From Myxococcales bacterium (lineage in GTDB: Bacteria; Myxococcota_A; Polyangia; Polyangiales; Polyangiaceae): a DNA stretch of 64,000 nt. The position numbers were made by a program, and so were the translations under genes. How positions within the stretch are numbered: the stretch's first letter is position 1; every line of letters starts with the position of its first letter. The stretch spans positions 1 through 64,000 of the forward strand of contig SECP01000030.1 of the NCBI GenBank assembly GCA_004193285.1. Direction: 5' to 3'. The notes under the pieces are model-generated. The model ran no database searches. It was not told the origin of the DNA and saw only the letters and a list, made by a program, of their open reading frames with translations. Below, one piece after another: positions 34,405 to 43,554 of this stretch.

Positions 34405-35685
34405 TCATTTCGGCGGGGGCACGAACGTTGGCTCGCACGTGAACAGGACTTCGATCTTGGGGTTGCTCCCTTGCTGCGCGGCCGCGCAGGTCTCCGGGCA
34501 GAGCAAGATCTTGTTCGTCGCGGCGTCCACGTAGAAGGCGTCCGGTACGCACCCAGCGAGGTTCATGGCTTGGCCGTAGGTCTTGGGGGCCGCCACGCCG
34601 TCCGGCGTGTACGCGACCGCGACGGTGCTGAGATCCAGCTCTTTGCCAGCGGGCGGAGCCGGGACCGGGAACTCGCACGCGATCGCCGCGTGACTGGCCA
34701 CGTCTTGGGCGATCTTGTCGAACACGGCGTCGAATGCGGTGTACTGACAGAGTGGGAAGCGCAAGCCGCCCGTAGCGATGCTGAGCTCCTGATAGACGGG
34801 ACCTGGGCTCTCCACGGGGTCGTTGTTGCCGGTGCAGATCGCGGTCTGCATTGGCTCCGTGGGGAGCCAGGGCTCGGAGGGCGTCGGCTTCTCCCCGATG
34901 CCGATGATGCTGTGGAAGCGGAAGTTGGGCGCCGCGACGCTCCCGAATTGCGGGGACTTGGCCACCATTTGCGCCGTGAACTCTGCCGCGGTCAGCTCGG
35001 TGGAGTTGTCGTCCGTGATCTCCAAAAATACTTTGGACGCGTTCGGCCGCAGCCACATGCCCCAGCCTTGCGGCGCGAGGTCGAACTCGTCCTGCTCCGT
35101 TCCGTCGAACGTATCCACCACGAGCACGAGCGAGTTCAGGCTCTCCACCTTCAAGCTGTATTGATAGAAGCGCTCGGTGAAGGCGGGCAGGTCCGGCGTG
35201 GGGGGACAGGCGGTGTTGGCGCTGAGAGGGGCCGTGACGCAGATGGAGGTCTTGCGCCCTGACCGCTCGTGCCGAGAGATGAGGATCACTCGGTAGTCCA
35301 CCCCGCTGGACTGCAGGATGTTGGCGAAGTTGACGTTGATGTTCTTCTCCACCGCGTCGATCTCTTCCTGCATGCTGCCGGAGTTGTCGATGACGACGAT
35401 GATGTCGACGGGGGCGCGTGTGACCATGGCCGTCACCGGCACGGTGGCGCAAGCAGGGTCACCGCCGCCGCTTCCCCCCGCGCCACCGGTGCCCGGCACA
35501 TTCACCTGAAGCGTGCCGGCCACGCCGGGTAGCGACGGCATGCCCGGGGTGGCAGCGCTACCTGATGCCCCCGGCGCTCCCCCGGAGCTCGGCCCGCTCG
35601 AGGGGTCCGAATTTGCCGAGCACGCCAGGAGCAGCGAGAGCGCGGAGAACCCTTGCGCGGCGCGCCAACAGACACCCTTCGACAT
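34405..35685 (-). CDS. von Willebrand factor A domain lipoprotein
   Basis: The 426-residue product has signal MSKGVCWRAAQGFSALSLLLAC (lipobox LLAC) and a Gly/Ser/Pro linker to about residue 75. A vWA domain with a classic MIDAS follows: VDIIVVIDNSGSMQEEI (DxSxS) and later VFLEITDDNSTELTAAEF with acidic ligands. The C-terminal part has several cysteines. It is predicted to be a surface, metal-dependent adhesion or assembly protein. Confidence 0.85.
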   Translation of the reverse strand: MSKGVCWRAAQGFSALSLLLACSANSDPSSGPSSGGAPGASGSAATPGMPSLPGVAGTLQVNVPGTGGAGGSGGGDPACATVPVTAMVTRAPVDIIVVIDNSGSMQEEIDAVEKNINVNFANILQSSGVDYRVILISRHERSGRKTSICVTAPLSANTACPPTPDLPAFTERFYQYSLKVESLNSLVLVVDTFDGTEQDEFDLAPQGWGMWLRPNASKVFLEITDDNSTELTAAEFTAQMVAKSPQFGSVAAPNFRFHSIIGIGEKPTPSEPWLPTEPMQTAICTGNNDPVESPGPVYQELSIATGGLRFPLCQYTAFDAVFDKIAQDVASHAAIACEFPVPAPPAGKELDLSTVAVAYTPDGVAAPKTYGQAMNLAGCVPDAFYVDAATNKILLCPETCAAAQQGSNPKIEVLFTCEPTFVPPPK

Positions 35686-35792
35686 GCACCCTAATGCCGC
35701 TCGAGGCCGAGTCGATCACGCGGCCGACTCCCATTTCGGCTCCAGCCATCAAGTCGCGCGCTGCTGCATTTTTCCTGACCACGGCGCGGGGC

Positions 35793-36200
35793 TCATGACT
35801 CGGAATCGAGCAGCCACTCGGCGACCGCGGGCACACTCGGCACGTCCGCCTCGGCCCAGTCGAACCCAAGGAGCTCGTCCGCCGTGGCCCAGACCAGGCG
35901 CGAGTGCTCACTGAGCGCCGGCTCACCTGACACCAGCCGCGCCGCGTACACGTCGAGCTCTATCACCTTGTTGCCCGACGGTGCGCGGCCGGTACCGAGC
36001 AGCGGACCCACTTCGATCTCCACGCCGAGCTCCTCGCGGAGCTCGCGAACGAGCGCCGCGGTCGGCGGCTCGTTCGGCTCGACCTTACCGCCCGGAAATT
36101 CCCACTTGCCGGCCAGGAGCATGCCGGGCCCGCGCTCTGCGACCAAGCATCGCCCCGAGCGCACGATGGCGGCCGCGACGACCTGGATGAGCTGGCTCAT
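35793..36200 (-). CDS. Nudix hydrolase, MutT-like
   Basis: The 135-residue protein starts MSQLIQVVAAAIVRSGRCLVAERG and has a full Nudix box from GGKVEPNEPPTAALVRELRE to EELGVE (GX5EX7REUXEEXGU). The short length and KWEFPGGK segment fit MutT/8-oxo-dGTP diphosphatase, a nucleotide-pool sanitising enzyme. It lies downstream of the ECF sigma factor on the same strand, 32 bp from its stop. Confidence 0.9.
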   Translation of the reverse strand: MSQLIQVVAAAIVRSGRCLVAERGPGMLLAGKWEFPGGKVEPNEPPTAALVRELREELGVEIEVGPLLGTGRAPSGNKVIELDVYAARLVSGEPALSEHSRLVWATADELLGFDWAEADVPSVPAVAEWLLDSES

Positions 36201-36232
36201 GGCGAGCACCTTACACGCTCGCTCACCCGCTC

Positions 36233-37111
36233 TCAAAGGGCGGTCACGCGCGCGCCGTGGAGTAGGTACGTCACGTGCACGTAGTCACGCACCAGGAAGA
36301 TGCGCTCGCCCTCCGTCATGAGCAGAACGACGGCAAAAGGCAGCCACGTGCCCGCCTCTCGTTTGTAGTGCACCAGAGAGGGAACGCCCTCCACGTCGGC
36401 GACGCCGAACCGAAAGTCCCAAGGCAGCTTGGCGTAGTTGCCGAAGTACTGACCCGGAAACGGCCCCGTCGTGCGGTGTACCACTTCTAGCCGCGCGTCC
36501 GCGGTGAGGAGCGCTCGCACGCCGTCCCAATCGCGACGGTTGAAGCGCGCCGCGTACTGGTCGATGAGCGCGCGGTGCTCGGCAGACAGCGTTACCGGCT
36601 CTCGGCTCCGCACCGCGTGCTCTAGCTTTTGCCGCCCTCGATGGATGGCCGCCTTGACCGAGCCGATGGTACTGCTCGTCACCTCTGCCGTCTCCTCGAG
36701 CGAGTACCCGAGCACGTCCCGGAGCACCACGCTGGCGCGTTCGCGCGGCGGCAGCTGGGTGAAGAGCGCCGCGAGAGCGGTGCTGGCCAGCTCTTGCTGT
36801 TCGAGGTCGAGCGCCACGTCCGCGCCGCTCGGCGTCTCGTCGTTCAGTGGAACCAGGGCGCGACGGCGCCGCTGCCAATCGATGCAGCAGTTGTGCGCGA
36901 TTCGGAACAGCCACGAGCGCAGCGACGCTCCCTGCCGGAGCTCGGGTAAATGGTAAAAAGCGTGCACCAGCGCCTCCTGCAGCAGGTCCTCTCCGTCCGT
37001 CACGCTGCCGGTCATCCGCGTGCAGAAGCGGTGCAAATCCGGCCTCAAGGCTTGGCACGCCTCCTCGAAGCGCTGGCGCGCCTGTAAAACTTGCTCGAGC
37101 TCGGGTTCCAC
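36233..37111 (-). CDS. ECF sigma factor with SnoaL-like C terminus
   Basis: From GTG 37111 the product is 292 residues. Region 2 (FCTRMTGSVTDGEDLLQEALVHAFYHLPELR, FRIAHNCCIDWQRRR) and region 4 (LPPRERASVVLRDVLGYSLEETAEVTSSTIGSVKAAIHRGRQKL) are clear. An extra domain of about 110 residues (LIDQYAARFNRRDWDGVRALLTADARLEV...) has the SnoaL-like/NTF2 pattern seen in ECFs regulated without a classical anti-sigma factor. It is divergent from the GST gene, with 134 bp between starts. Confidence 0.87.
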   Translation of the reverse strand: MEPELEQVLQARQRFEEACQALRPDLHRFCTRMTGSVTDGEDLLQEALVHAFYHLPELRQGASLRSWLFRIAHNCCIDWQRRRRALVPLNDETPSGADVALDLEQQELASTALAALFTQLPPRERASVVLRDVLGYSLEETAEVTSSTIGSVKAAIHRGRQKLEHAVRSREPVTLSAEHRALIDQYAARFNRRDWDGVRALLTADARLEVVHRTTGPFPGQYFGNYAKLPWDFRFGVADVEGVPSLVHYKREAGTWLPFAVVLLMTEGERIFLVRDYVHVTYLLHGARVTAL

Positions 37112-37245
37112 TTTGCGGATTTCTCCTGACGCTCCGGGAGACGCACCAGCCGCCAGAAAGTGACGCGAATTTTTTCGCCGTACCCTTTTCGAGGCCGCTG
37201 CGTCTGCTGGGGGAGCCCCTCGCTGGGGCAGCAAAGGAACCTATC

Positions 37246-37881
37246 ATGCTCACCCTGTTCGATTTCGACGCCTCCCCGAACTGTCTCAAAACGAAGATTT
37301 TACTCAAAGAGCTCGGTTTGACTTACGAGCAGCGCGACATGACGCGCCCGGAGCTCCGGGGTCCGGAGTACCGCGCGTCCTTTCCCACCGGGCAGTCTCC
37401 GGCGATTCGGGATGGCGAGCTGCTGCTGGCGGAGTCCGGGGCGATCGCGCTTTACCTGGCGCAGCAGCACGGGCGGCTGATTCCGGAGGACTCACGGCGC
37501 CGCGCGTTGATGTACCAGGCGATGTTCGTGGAAGCCTCGTTGCTAGCCCCCACCGTCGGCGGCCAGGGCCTGTTCGGCGAGCTCTACAAGCCGGAGGCCG
37601 AACGGAACGCGGCGCGCCTCGCGGAGCTGCGCGAAAAGGCCGTGCGCGTCGGGCAAATCTTGGGCGAGCTGCTCGGGGACAAGGCGTACTTCGCCGAGGA
37701 GCTGAGCATCGCGGACATCCAAATGTACTCGGCCGTCAGTAAGTCGCTCGCGGGCGGCGTATTCGGCGCAGCGCCGCAAAACCTGGTCGCTTGGTGCGAG
37801 CGCATGACCGCGCGCCCCTCGGTCAAAGCCGCGCGGGAGGAGTACGTGCACTACCGCGCCTCCGCGGAAGCGGCCGCTTAG
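37246..37881 (+). CDS. Glutathione S-transferase family protein
   Basis: The 211-residue product has a thioredoxin-like N-terminal domain (MLTLFDFDASPNCLKTKILLKELG, GQSPAIRDGELLLAESGAIALYLA) and a helical C-terminal domain (EELSIADIQMYSAVSKSLAGG). AAAGGAA precedes the ATG. The glutathione-contact Ser/Tyr at the N terminus is not obvious (SPNC), so the chemistry may be Ser- or Cys-based. It is divergent from the ECF sigma gene, which may control it. Confidence 0.9.
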   Translation: MLTLFDFDASPNCLKTKILLKELGLTYEQRDMTRPELRGPEYRASFPTGQSPAIRDGELLLAESGAIALYLAQQHGRLIPEDSRRRALMYQAMFVEASLLAPTVGGQGLFGELYKPEAERNAARLAELREKAVRVGQILGELLGDKAYFAEELSIADIQMYSAVSKSLAGGVFGAAPQNLVAWCERMTARPSVKAAREEYVHYRASAEAAA

Positions 37882-37991
37882 TCTCGGCGAGTTGAAGTCG
37901 GGGTCGCCGCGGTAGCTCAGCTCCGGGTCGGCCCCGTACCGGCTTTCGCCGCTCGCACCGTCGCCCTCTTCGCGGGTCGAAAGCTCGAGGC

Positions 37992-38855
37992 TCATTCCGT
38001 GAAGACCAAGCGCACCACCGGCGGCTCTTGAGGTGCGGCGCCGGGACTACCGGGAATTTCCGGCAGACGAAGCAAGCCGAAGCGGGCGTCCAGCTCGACG
38101 ATTGCGCTCGCAGTGTGTGATACGCCTCCGACCAGAGCGTTCGAGCTCTTGCAGCCGCCTCGCTCGTCGGGCGCGCATGAAGAGCACCCGTCAGGCGACT
38201 CGCACTTGATTTCCGCGCCGGCCCGGGCCGTGAACGTGTACGCGCCAGGGCGAATCGTCTTCGCCTGATCGCACGTGAGCTCTTGCCCCGCCTCTTGACC
38301 CGAGACGCAGCGGCTCGGTAGCGCCCCTTCGACGAGGTAGTGACCGTCCCAAATCGTGGAGAGCGTTTCGCCTGGCTGGAGCGTCACCGTGTCCCACACC
38401 GGGCAAAAGGCGAGGCATCCCGCGCCGCCCTGCTCGTGCAAGCTCTGGCACGACGAGCGGCACCAGCCAACGTGCGGCAGCTCGGCACCCGTAGCGTCTG
38501 CCACCGAGAACAGCGGAACGGTTTCGCACGTCGGCGCGGCGGGGCCGAGGTGAAGAGCGCTGACGGTCTGATTGGTGATTGAGACCAGCACTGCCGCGGC
38601 AGGCTCGTCATCGAAGCGCGTGCACGCGTTCGGCTGACCTGCGGAGCCGCCGCCGGCGCTCGTTCCCCCGCTGGCACTGCCGCCCGCTCCCTGCCCGGCC
38701 ACGCCCGCGGTGCCGCCCGCCGCGGTGCCACCGGCCGCGGTGCCCCCCGCGCTCGTACCACCGCTCGGCCGCTCGTCTGCGTCGAAGCTCTTGCCGCCAC
38801 ATGAAAGCGAGCTCGATAAAAGCAGCAGCGCCGCCAGGCTTCGGAGGGACGACAT
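37992..38855 (-). CDS. Cysteine-rich lipoprotein with GGTAA linker
   Basis: The 287-residue product starts MSSLRSLAALLLLSSSLSC (lipobox SLSC). Repeated GGTAAGG/GGTSAGG units form a linker to about residue 75. The C-terminal domain has about a dozen cysteines (WCRSSCQSLHEQGGAGCLAFC, CESPDGCSSCAPDERGGC) and looks beta-rich with disulfides. No family is recognised. It is divergent from the membrane Ser/Thr kinase, which may share its promoter region. Confidence 0.75.
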   Translation of the reverse strand: MSSLRSLAALLLLSSSLSCGGKSFDADERPSGGTSAGGTAAGGTAAGGTAGVAGQGAGGSASGGTSAGGGSAGQPNACTRFDDEPAAAVLVSITNQTVSALHLGPAAPTCETVPLFSVADATGAELPHVGWCRSSCQSLHEQGGAGCLAFCPVWDTVTLQPGETLSTIWDGHYLVEGALPSRCVSGQEAGQELTCDQAKTIRPGAYTFTARAGAEIKCESPDGCSSCAPDERGGCKSSNALVGGVSHTASAIVELDARFGLLRLPEIPGSPGAAPQEPPVVRLVFTE

Positions 38856-38933
38856 CCGCAGGGTAACAGCAAGAGCCGCGCCGTCGGCCGATGCCCCGCG
38901 GCCTCGCAAATGCGCTGGACGCAGCGCGACACT

Positions 38934-38949
38934 TGGCACACCCCTGGCA
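38934..38949 (+). promoter_or_regulatory. Putative sigma-54 promoter of the kinase gene
   Basis: TGGCACACCCCTGGCA matches the -24/-12 consensus TGGCACrNNNNTTGCW at all key bases except one T, with correct spacing. It ends 36 bases before the ATG at 38985. Myxobacteria use many sigma-54 promoters; this one is predicted from sequence only. Confidence 0.5.
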
Positions 38950-38984
38950 CAACGCCGGGTGCTACCGTCACGCCGTCCCTCGCA

Positions 38985-40643
38985 ATGAAGTCCTTGTCTC
39001 CGCGCGATAGCTTGCAAGCGCTACCGCCTTTGCGTGCAGTTCCGAGCGACAGCGAGGCGGACCGCCGGGTGATGGGTGAGCGAATTGCCTACTTTGGCGC
39101 GGTAGTGGGCGCGCTTTCGCTGGCGTTTTACGCGTTCAACTGGCTGCTCAGCGTCCTCGTGAACCCGCACTGGTGGTACCAGCTGGTGCACCCGGCCACC
39201 TTCATGCACCTGGCCGCGTCGTGCGTGTTTTGGCTGCTTTGGCTGCTGTGCCGGAGCGGCGAAAGAAGCGCCGCCCAGCTGAACGTGCTCGACGTCGGCA
39301 GCCTGCTGGCTGCGAGCGTCCTTTATGCGCTGATGATCGGGCTGGCGCCCGGGCGGGGCTTTCCGCAAGCGCTCATCTTGACGCTGATCCTGGTGACGAC
39401 GCTCAGCACCCACGCCATCATCGTGCCGGCTACGGCGCGGCGCACGGCGTGGGTGAGCGCGCTCGCGGCCGCTCCGGTGCCGTTCACGACCTACGTCGTC
39501 ACGTTGGAGCAGCCGCCGAGCGAGCTCGTTCTGCGCACGTGGGGGCCGCTCGCGTCCGCGGCCTTCGTGGGCGCGTGGTGCTTGCTCGGCGTCGCCACGT
39601 GCTCGCTGGCATCTCGCATCATTTACGGTTTGCAGGAGCAAGTCCGGGCGGCGACGGAGCTCGGCCAGTACACCTTGGAGGAGAAGATCGGCGAAGGGGG
39701 AATGGGCGTGGTTTACCGCGCTCGTCACGCCTTGCTGCGGCGGCCGACCGCGATCAAGCTGCTCTCGCCAGAGCGTGCGGACGCGCGCCAAATCCGCCGC
39801 TTCGAGCGCGAGGTGCAGCTCACCAGCCTGCTCACCCACCCCAACACGATCGCCATCTACGACTTCGGGCGTACGCCGGACGGCGTCTTTTACTACGCCA
39901 TGGAGCACCTGGACGGCATCACGCTGGAAGACCTCGTCAATCACGACGGTCCGCAGCCGGCCGGTCGCGTGCGCGATATCCTGTTCCAAGCGTGCAGCGC
40001 GCTGGTGGAGGCGCACCAGCTCGGCCTCGTACACCGCGACATCAAGCCCGCCAACATCATGCTCTCTCGGCGCGGCGGGGTGCCCGATCACGTCAAGGTG
40101 CTGGACTTCGGCTTGGTAAAAGAGCTGTCCGAGCCGGACGCCACCGCCAACTCGCAACCGGCGCTGCTCGGCACGCCGCTCTACCTCGCGCCGGAAGCGA
40201 TCACGAATCCAGAAGCGGTCGGGCCGTGCGCCGATCTGTACGCGCTCGGCGCGGTCGGTTACCACTTGCTCACCGGTCACCCCGTCTTCGAGGGACAATC
40301 CATTGTGGAGGTGTGCTCGAAGCACCTCATGGCCGAGCCGGAGCCGCCCTCCCTCGATCCCCGGTTGGATGTGCCGGCCCCGCTGGAGCAGCTCATTTTG
40401 GCGTGCCTGGCGAAAGCGCCAGGGGGGCGCCCGAAGGACGCCGCGACCCTCCGCGACCTGCTGCTGCACTTGCCGCTTTCGGGCAGCTGGTCACCGGCGG
40501 ACGCGCAGCGCTGGTGGGACAGCCGCGCGCCGGAGCTCCGGGCTCATATCGAACGAGAGCGAGGCGAGGCCAGCAACGGCGCTCCCGCGACCCTCGCCAT
40601 CGATCTCAAAGCGCGCGCATTGCGCAGCCGCGCCACGCCGTAG
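38985..40643 (+). CDS. Ser/Thr protein kinase with N-terminal membrane domain
   Basis: The 552-residue product has about six membrane helices in residues 34-209 (possible sensory domain) followed by a kinase domain: KIGEGGMGVVYRA, Lys258 in AIKLLSPERA, HRDIKPAN at 350-357, DFG in KVLDFGLVKE and GTPLYLAPEA. The membrane part at the N terminus is the reverse of the usual bacterial layout. A sigma-54-like promoter is just upstream. A basic-tail protein gene follows after 17 bp. Confidence 0.9.
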   Translation: MKSLSPRDSLQALPPLRAVPSDSEADRRVMGERIAYFGAVVGALSLAFYAFNWLLSVLVNPHWWYQLVHPATFMHLAASCVFWLLWLLCRSGERSAAQLNVLDVGSLLAASVLYALMIGLAPGRGFPQALILTLILVTTLSTHAIIVPATARRTAWVSALAAAPVPFTTYVVTLEQPPSELVLRTWGPLASAAFVGAWCLLGVATCSLASRIIYGLQEQVRAATELGQYTLEEKIGEGGMGVVYRARHALLRRPTAIKLLSPERADARQIRRFEREVQLTSLLTHPNTIAIYDFGRTPDGVFYYAMEHLDGITLEDLVNHDGPQPAGRVRDILFQACSALVEAHQLGLVHRDIKPANIMLSRRGGVPDHVKVLDFGLVKELSEPDATANSQPALLGTPLYLAPEAITNPEAVGPCADLYALGAVGYHLLTGHPVFEGQSIVEVCSKHLMAEPEPPSLDPRLDVPAPLEQLILACLAKAPGGRPKDAATLRDLLLHLPLSGSWSPADAQRWWDSRAPELRAHIERERGEASNGAPATLAIDLKARALRSRATP

Positions 40644-40660
40644 TCGGCTACCCTCGGCGC

Positions 40661-41251
40661 GTGAGCGAATCGGAACCTCTGCTCCTCCACGAGACGGGCA
40701 TCGCGCGGCTGGACGACGGCAGCGAGGCCGTCAACGTTGGCCCCATCGTGGCGGCCCTACGCTTCCTCACCGAAGGTCGCGGCGACGACCGCGGCGTGGA
40801 CGAAACCGGCGCGCCCCTGCCAGACTTACTGAGCCTCGCGTTCGACGTCGTGAAGAGCATCATCCTCGGCGGCCGCCACGCGGACTACTTCCGCCAGGTG
40901 AAGCGCGAGCTGGACTCCCGCGCGGAAGGGGACACCTCGCTAGGCCTCGCGAAGCAAGCGGTTCGGCACACCATGCCCACGGCGGCGCTCAAGAAAGCAG
41001 GCGTGGAGCTGCAAGGAAGGGTGCGTAAGCTGGAGGAAGCGGTCAGCTCGGTGATGACCGAGCTGGCGGCGCTCACCGCCCCGCCGGAAAAGCCCGCCAA
41101 GCGCCCCCGCAAGCGAGTCAGCCGCCCCCGCGCCGCCGCGCCGACCCCCGAGCGGCTCACCAAGCCTGCCAAACGTAAGAAGCGCGCGACGCCGCCGAAG
41201 CCCGCGAAGAAAGCGCCGCCCTCCAAGAAGACACGCAAAAAGCGTCGCTGA
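40661..41251 (+). CDS. Protein with histone H1-like basic tail
   Basis: From GTG 40661 the product is 196 residues. The N-terminal 130 residues are globular and mixed (LLSLAFDVVKSIILGGRHADYF, helical LKKAGVELQGRVRKLEEAVSSVMTEL). The last 60 residues are Lys/Arg/Pro/Ala-rich (KPAKRPRKRVSRPRAAA, KKAPPSKKTRKKRR), like histone H1 or KTX tails, so DNA or RNA binding is likely. No family is named. It follows the kinase closely and could be its substrate. Confidence 0.7.
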   Translation: MSESEPLLLHETGIARLDDGSEAVNVGPIVAALRFLTEGRGDDRGVDETGAPLPDLLSLAFDVVKSIILGGRHADYFRQVKRELDSRAEGDTSLGLAKQAVRHTMPTAALKKAGVELQGRVRKLEEAVSSVMTELAALTAPPEKPAKRPRKRVSRPRAAAPTPERLTKPAKRKKRATPPKPAKKAPPSKKTRKKRR

Positions 41252-41830
41252 AGCCGGCCGCCGGCAGGCGCTCTCCCTGGCTCGAACCGTGCTTCGCATC
41301 CGAGGACACCGCCTTCGAAGTACCAGCGCGGCGCCAGGTCACTCCTGCGAGCAGGAGATTGGCGCCGGGAGCACTGCTCGCGGCTCGAACCGTTCCTCGG
41401 ATCCGAAGACACCCCGTGCGAAGTACCAGCGGCGCGCTAGCGCACGTCTGCGCGAGCCCGGACGAAGTGCTCATGGATGCCGGAGCGAGTCAGCTCGAGG
41501 TGCGCGCTGCCCCGCAAGATGCCGGGGGCCGGATCACGGCCGGCGTGGGCCTCGTCGCGCCGGCTCCCGGCGTGTACTTCACCGCACCGAGCGGGTCCAA
41601 ACCGAGCTTCGGTCGGACTGCGTGCGTTCGGAGGCGCACGGCCGGGACCCGCCGCCGCTGGGCGTGAACGCGTCCTTCCGAGCGAGTACTTTGCCTCGCG
41701 AGGTGGGGCGAGGCAGTGCGGCCTGCTGCCGGCACGGAAGTTTCTGCAAGCGAGCTGCGTCGCGGCAGCCCCATTTCGTCGGCGACGATAGAATCGCGGG
41801 GGGCACGGCCGATTGAGTTAGCCTACCCGC
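41252..41830. other. Intergenic stretch with degenerate direct repeat
   Basis: No gene is supported in this 579-bp gap. Two degenerate direct repeats of about 75 bp start at 41280 and 41382 (CTCGAACCG...GGACACC...GAAGTACCAGCG; period 103). A copy of the dispersed short element (TTTCTGCAAGCGAGCTGCG...GGCAGCCCC) lies at 41741-41775. Confidence 0.6.
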
Positions 41831-42658
41831 ATGGATGGACGTGCCTGGCTCGAGGTGGCGAAGCCGCTAGCGGATCGGATAGCGCAGGCGACCGGTTTGA
41901 CGCGGAGCACGATCGTGGCGGCGCTGATTCTGCTGCTCGGGCTGATCGCGGCCGCGGTGCTCGGGAGGCTCGCGCGGCGGCTCGTGGCGAGGAGCGCGCG
42001 CTGGCTGGGTAGCTGGCAACCCGGCGCGGTGAGCGTGCCTCAGCTGGACCGCGTGGAGAGGGCGGTGGGCAGCGCGGTGTACTGGCTGGTGGTGGTGTTC
42101 GCGGTGATGGCCGCGACGGAGACGCTCGGCTTGCCGGTGGTGACGGCGTGGCTGTCCGGCGTGGCCACGTTCTTGCCGCGAGTGGCGGTAGCGATCGTGA
42201 TCGTGGCGCTCGGCACGGTGGCGGCGCGCATCACCCGGCACGTGGTGACGAGCACCGCGAGCGGCGCGAACGTGAGCTCGGCGGAGCGGTTGGGGCGAGT
42301 GACCGAGCTGGCGTTGCTGCTCGGCACCGCCCTCGTCGCCATCGAGCAGCTGGGCATCGAAATCTCGTTTTTGAAGGCGACGCTGCTCATCTTGTTCGGC
42401 GGGCTGCTCCTCGGCGCGGCCCTGGCCTTCGGCATCGGCGGTCGCGATTTGGTGGCGAACATCCTCTCGGCCCACTATGTCCACCGGCTGTACCAGGTGG
42501 GGCAAGTGGTGCGCATCGACGGAGTGGAGGGGCGCATCGTGCGCATCGCGGAGACCTCCGTAATTTTGGAGTGCGCGGATGGGGACGTGTCGATACCGGC
42601 GCGGGTGTTCGCAGACTCTCGCTCGACGCTCGTGGTGCGCAAAGGAGGCGGACCGTGA
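41831..42658 (+). CDS. Mechanosensitive-channel-like membrane protein
   Basis: The 275-residue product has about five membrane helices and a C-terminal MscS-type beta region (GIGGRDLVANILSAHYVHRLYQVGQVVRIDGVEGRIVRI). The GGLLLGAALAFGIGGRDLVAN helix resembles the pore-lining TM3 and conserved TM-helix family. It is a small MscS-like channel for osmotic relief or ion passage. The next gene starts within its stop (GTGA), so it is co-translated with the MgtE pair. Confidence 0.8.
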   Translation: MDGRAWLEVAKPLADRIAQATGLTRSTIVAALILLLGLIAAAVLGRLARRLVARSARWLGSWQPGAVSVPQLDRVERAVGSAVYWLVVVFAVMAATETLGLPVVTAWLSGVATFLPRVAVAIVIVALGTVAARITRHVVTSTASGANVSSAERLGRVTELALLLGTALVAIEQLGIEISFLKATLLILFGGLLLGAALAFGIGGRDLVANILSAHYVHRLYQVGQVVRIDGVEGRIVRIAETSVILECADGDVSIPARVFADSRSTLVVRKGGGP

Positions 42659-43554
42659 GCGCCGAGGTGATGCTGGTGCGCGCCTACGCCAGCGCTCACC
42701 CCGAGGAGGTAGCGCGCTTCATCGAGCGGCTGCCACCGGAGGAGGGCGCGGAGGTGCTGACGACGCTCGACCCCGAGGTCGCGGCGGAGGTGTTGTCCCA
42801 CGCAGTGCCGCTCATCGGCTCGAGCGCGCTCGCCAAGCTCGGGGGCGAAGCGGCCGCTCACGTGCTGGAGGCGTGCCACCCGAGCTTGGCGGCCGGCCTC
42901 TTGTTTCGCCTCGCGCACTCCACCCGCGCGCGCTTGCTGGAGGGCATCGCTCCTGCGCGCGCCGAGGAGCTACGACGCATGACCGAGTATGGCCCGCGCC
43001 GCGCCGGGGGTCGTTTGGACCCGCGTGCGCCGGCGGTGCCGGAGACGCTCTCGGTCGCGGAGGTGCTGGAACGGCTGCGCGCCGCGCCGGCGGGGGTCAT
43101 GCACTATGTTTACTCCATCGATACGGAGCGGCGCCTGACTGGCGTCGTGAACATGCGCGAGCTGATGCTCGCGGCGCCAGAAGCGCCCCTGAGCACGATC
43201 GTGACGCGCGACCCGGAGGTGCTGTTCGCGCACGATCCGCTCGAGGTGGTCGCGCGGCACGCGGCGTGGAAGCGCAGCCACGCGCTGCCGGTCGTGGATC
43301 GGGAACGACGCTTGCTCGGCGCGCTCCGCTACTCCACGTTCCGAGCCATCGAGACCGAGCTGGGCCAAGCTGCGGCCGGGCCGGATACGGATCAAACTGC
43401 CTCCGCGCTCGCGGAGCTGTGCGCGGTCGGCGCCTCCGCGATGGCGCGCTTCATCGGCGCCGCGTTCGCGCTGGACCCGATTGGACCCGAGCGCCGCTCC
43501 GAGCCACCGCCGCCCAGCATCCGGCGCAGCGTGCTTCCGGGAGGGATGCCGTGA
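42655..43554 (+). CDS. Soluble MgtE-like N domain + CBS protein
   Basis: The 299-residue product resembles the cytoplasmic half of an MgtE Mg2+ channel. It has an N-domain of alpha repeats (FIERLPPEEGAEVLTTLDPEVAAEVL) and two CBS motifs (MHYVYSIDTERRLTGVVNMRELMLA, HALPVVDRERRLLGALRY) but no membrane helices. AAGGAGG precedes the GTG. It could act as a separate Mg2+ or nucleotide sensor for the full channel encoded immediately downstream. Confidence 0.8.
   Translation: MSAEVMLVRAYASAHPEEVARFIERLPPEEGAEVLTTLDPEVAAEVLSHAVPLIGSSALAKLGGEAAAHVLEACHPSLAAGLLFRLAHSTRARLLEGIAPARAEELRRMTEYGPRRAGGRLDPRAPAVPETLSVAEVLERLRAAPAGVMHYVYSIDTERRLTGVVNMRELMLAAPEAPLSTIVTRDPEVLFAHDPLEVVARHAAWKRSHALPVVDRERRLLGALRYSTFRAIETELGQAAAGPDTDQTASALAELCAVGASAMARFIGAAFALDPIGPERRSEPPPPSIRRSVLPGGMP

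Noticed and set aside
37909..37935. tRNA-like string GCGGTAGCTCAGC
   Set aside because: No cloverleaf, anticodon stem or TTCGA arm follows within tRNA length; it lies in a short gap between convergent genes.
38945..38963. Second sigma-54-like match starting at the next TGGCAC
   Set aside because: The distance from its GG to the next GC is three bases too long for a -24/-12 promoter; only the match at 38934 has correct spacing.
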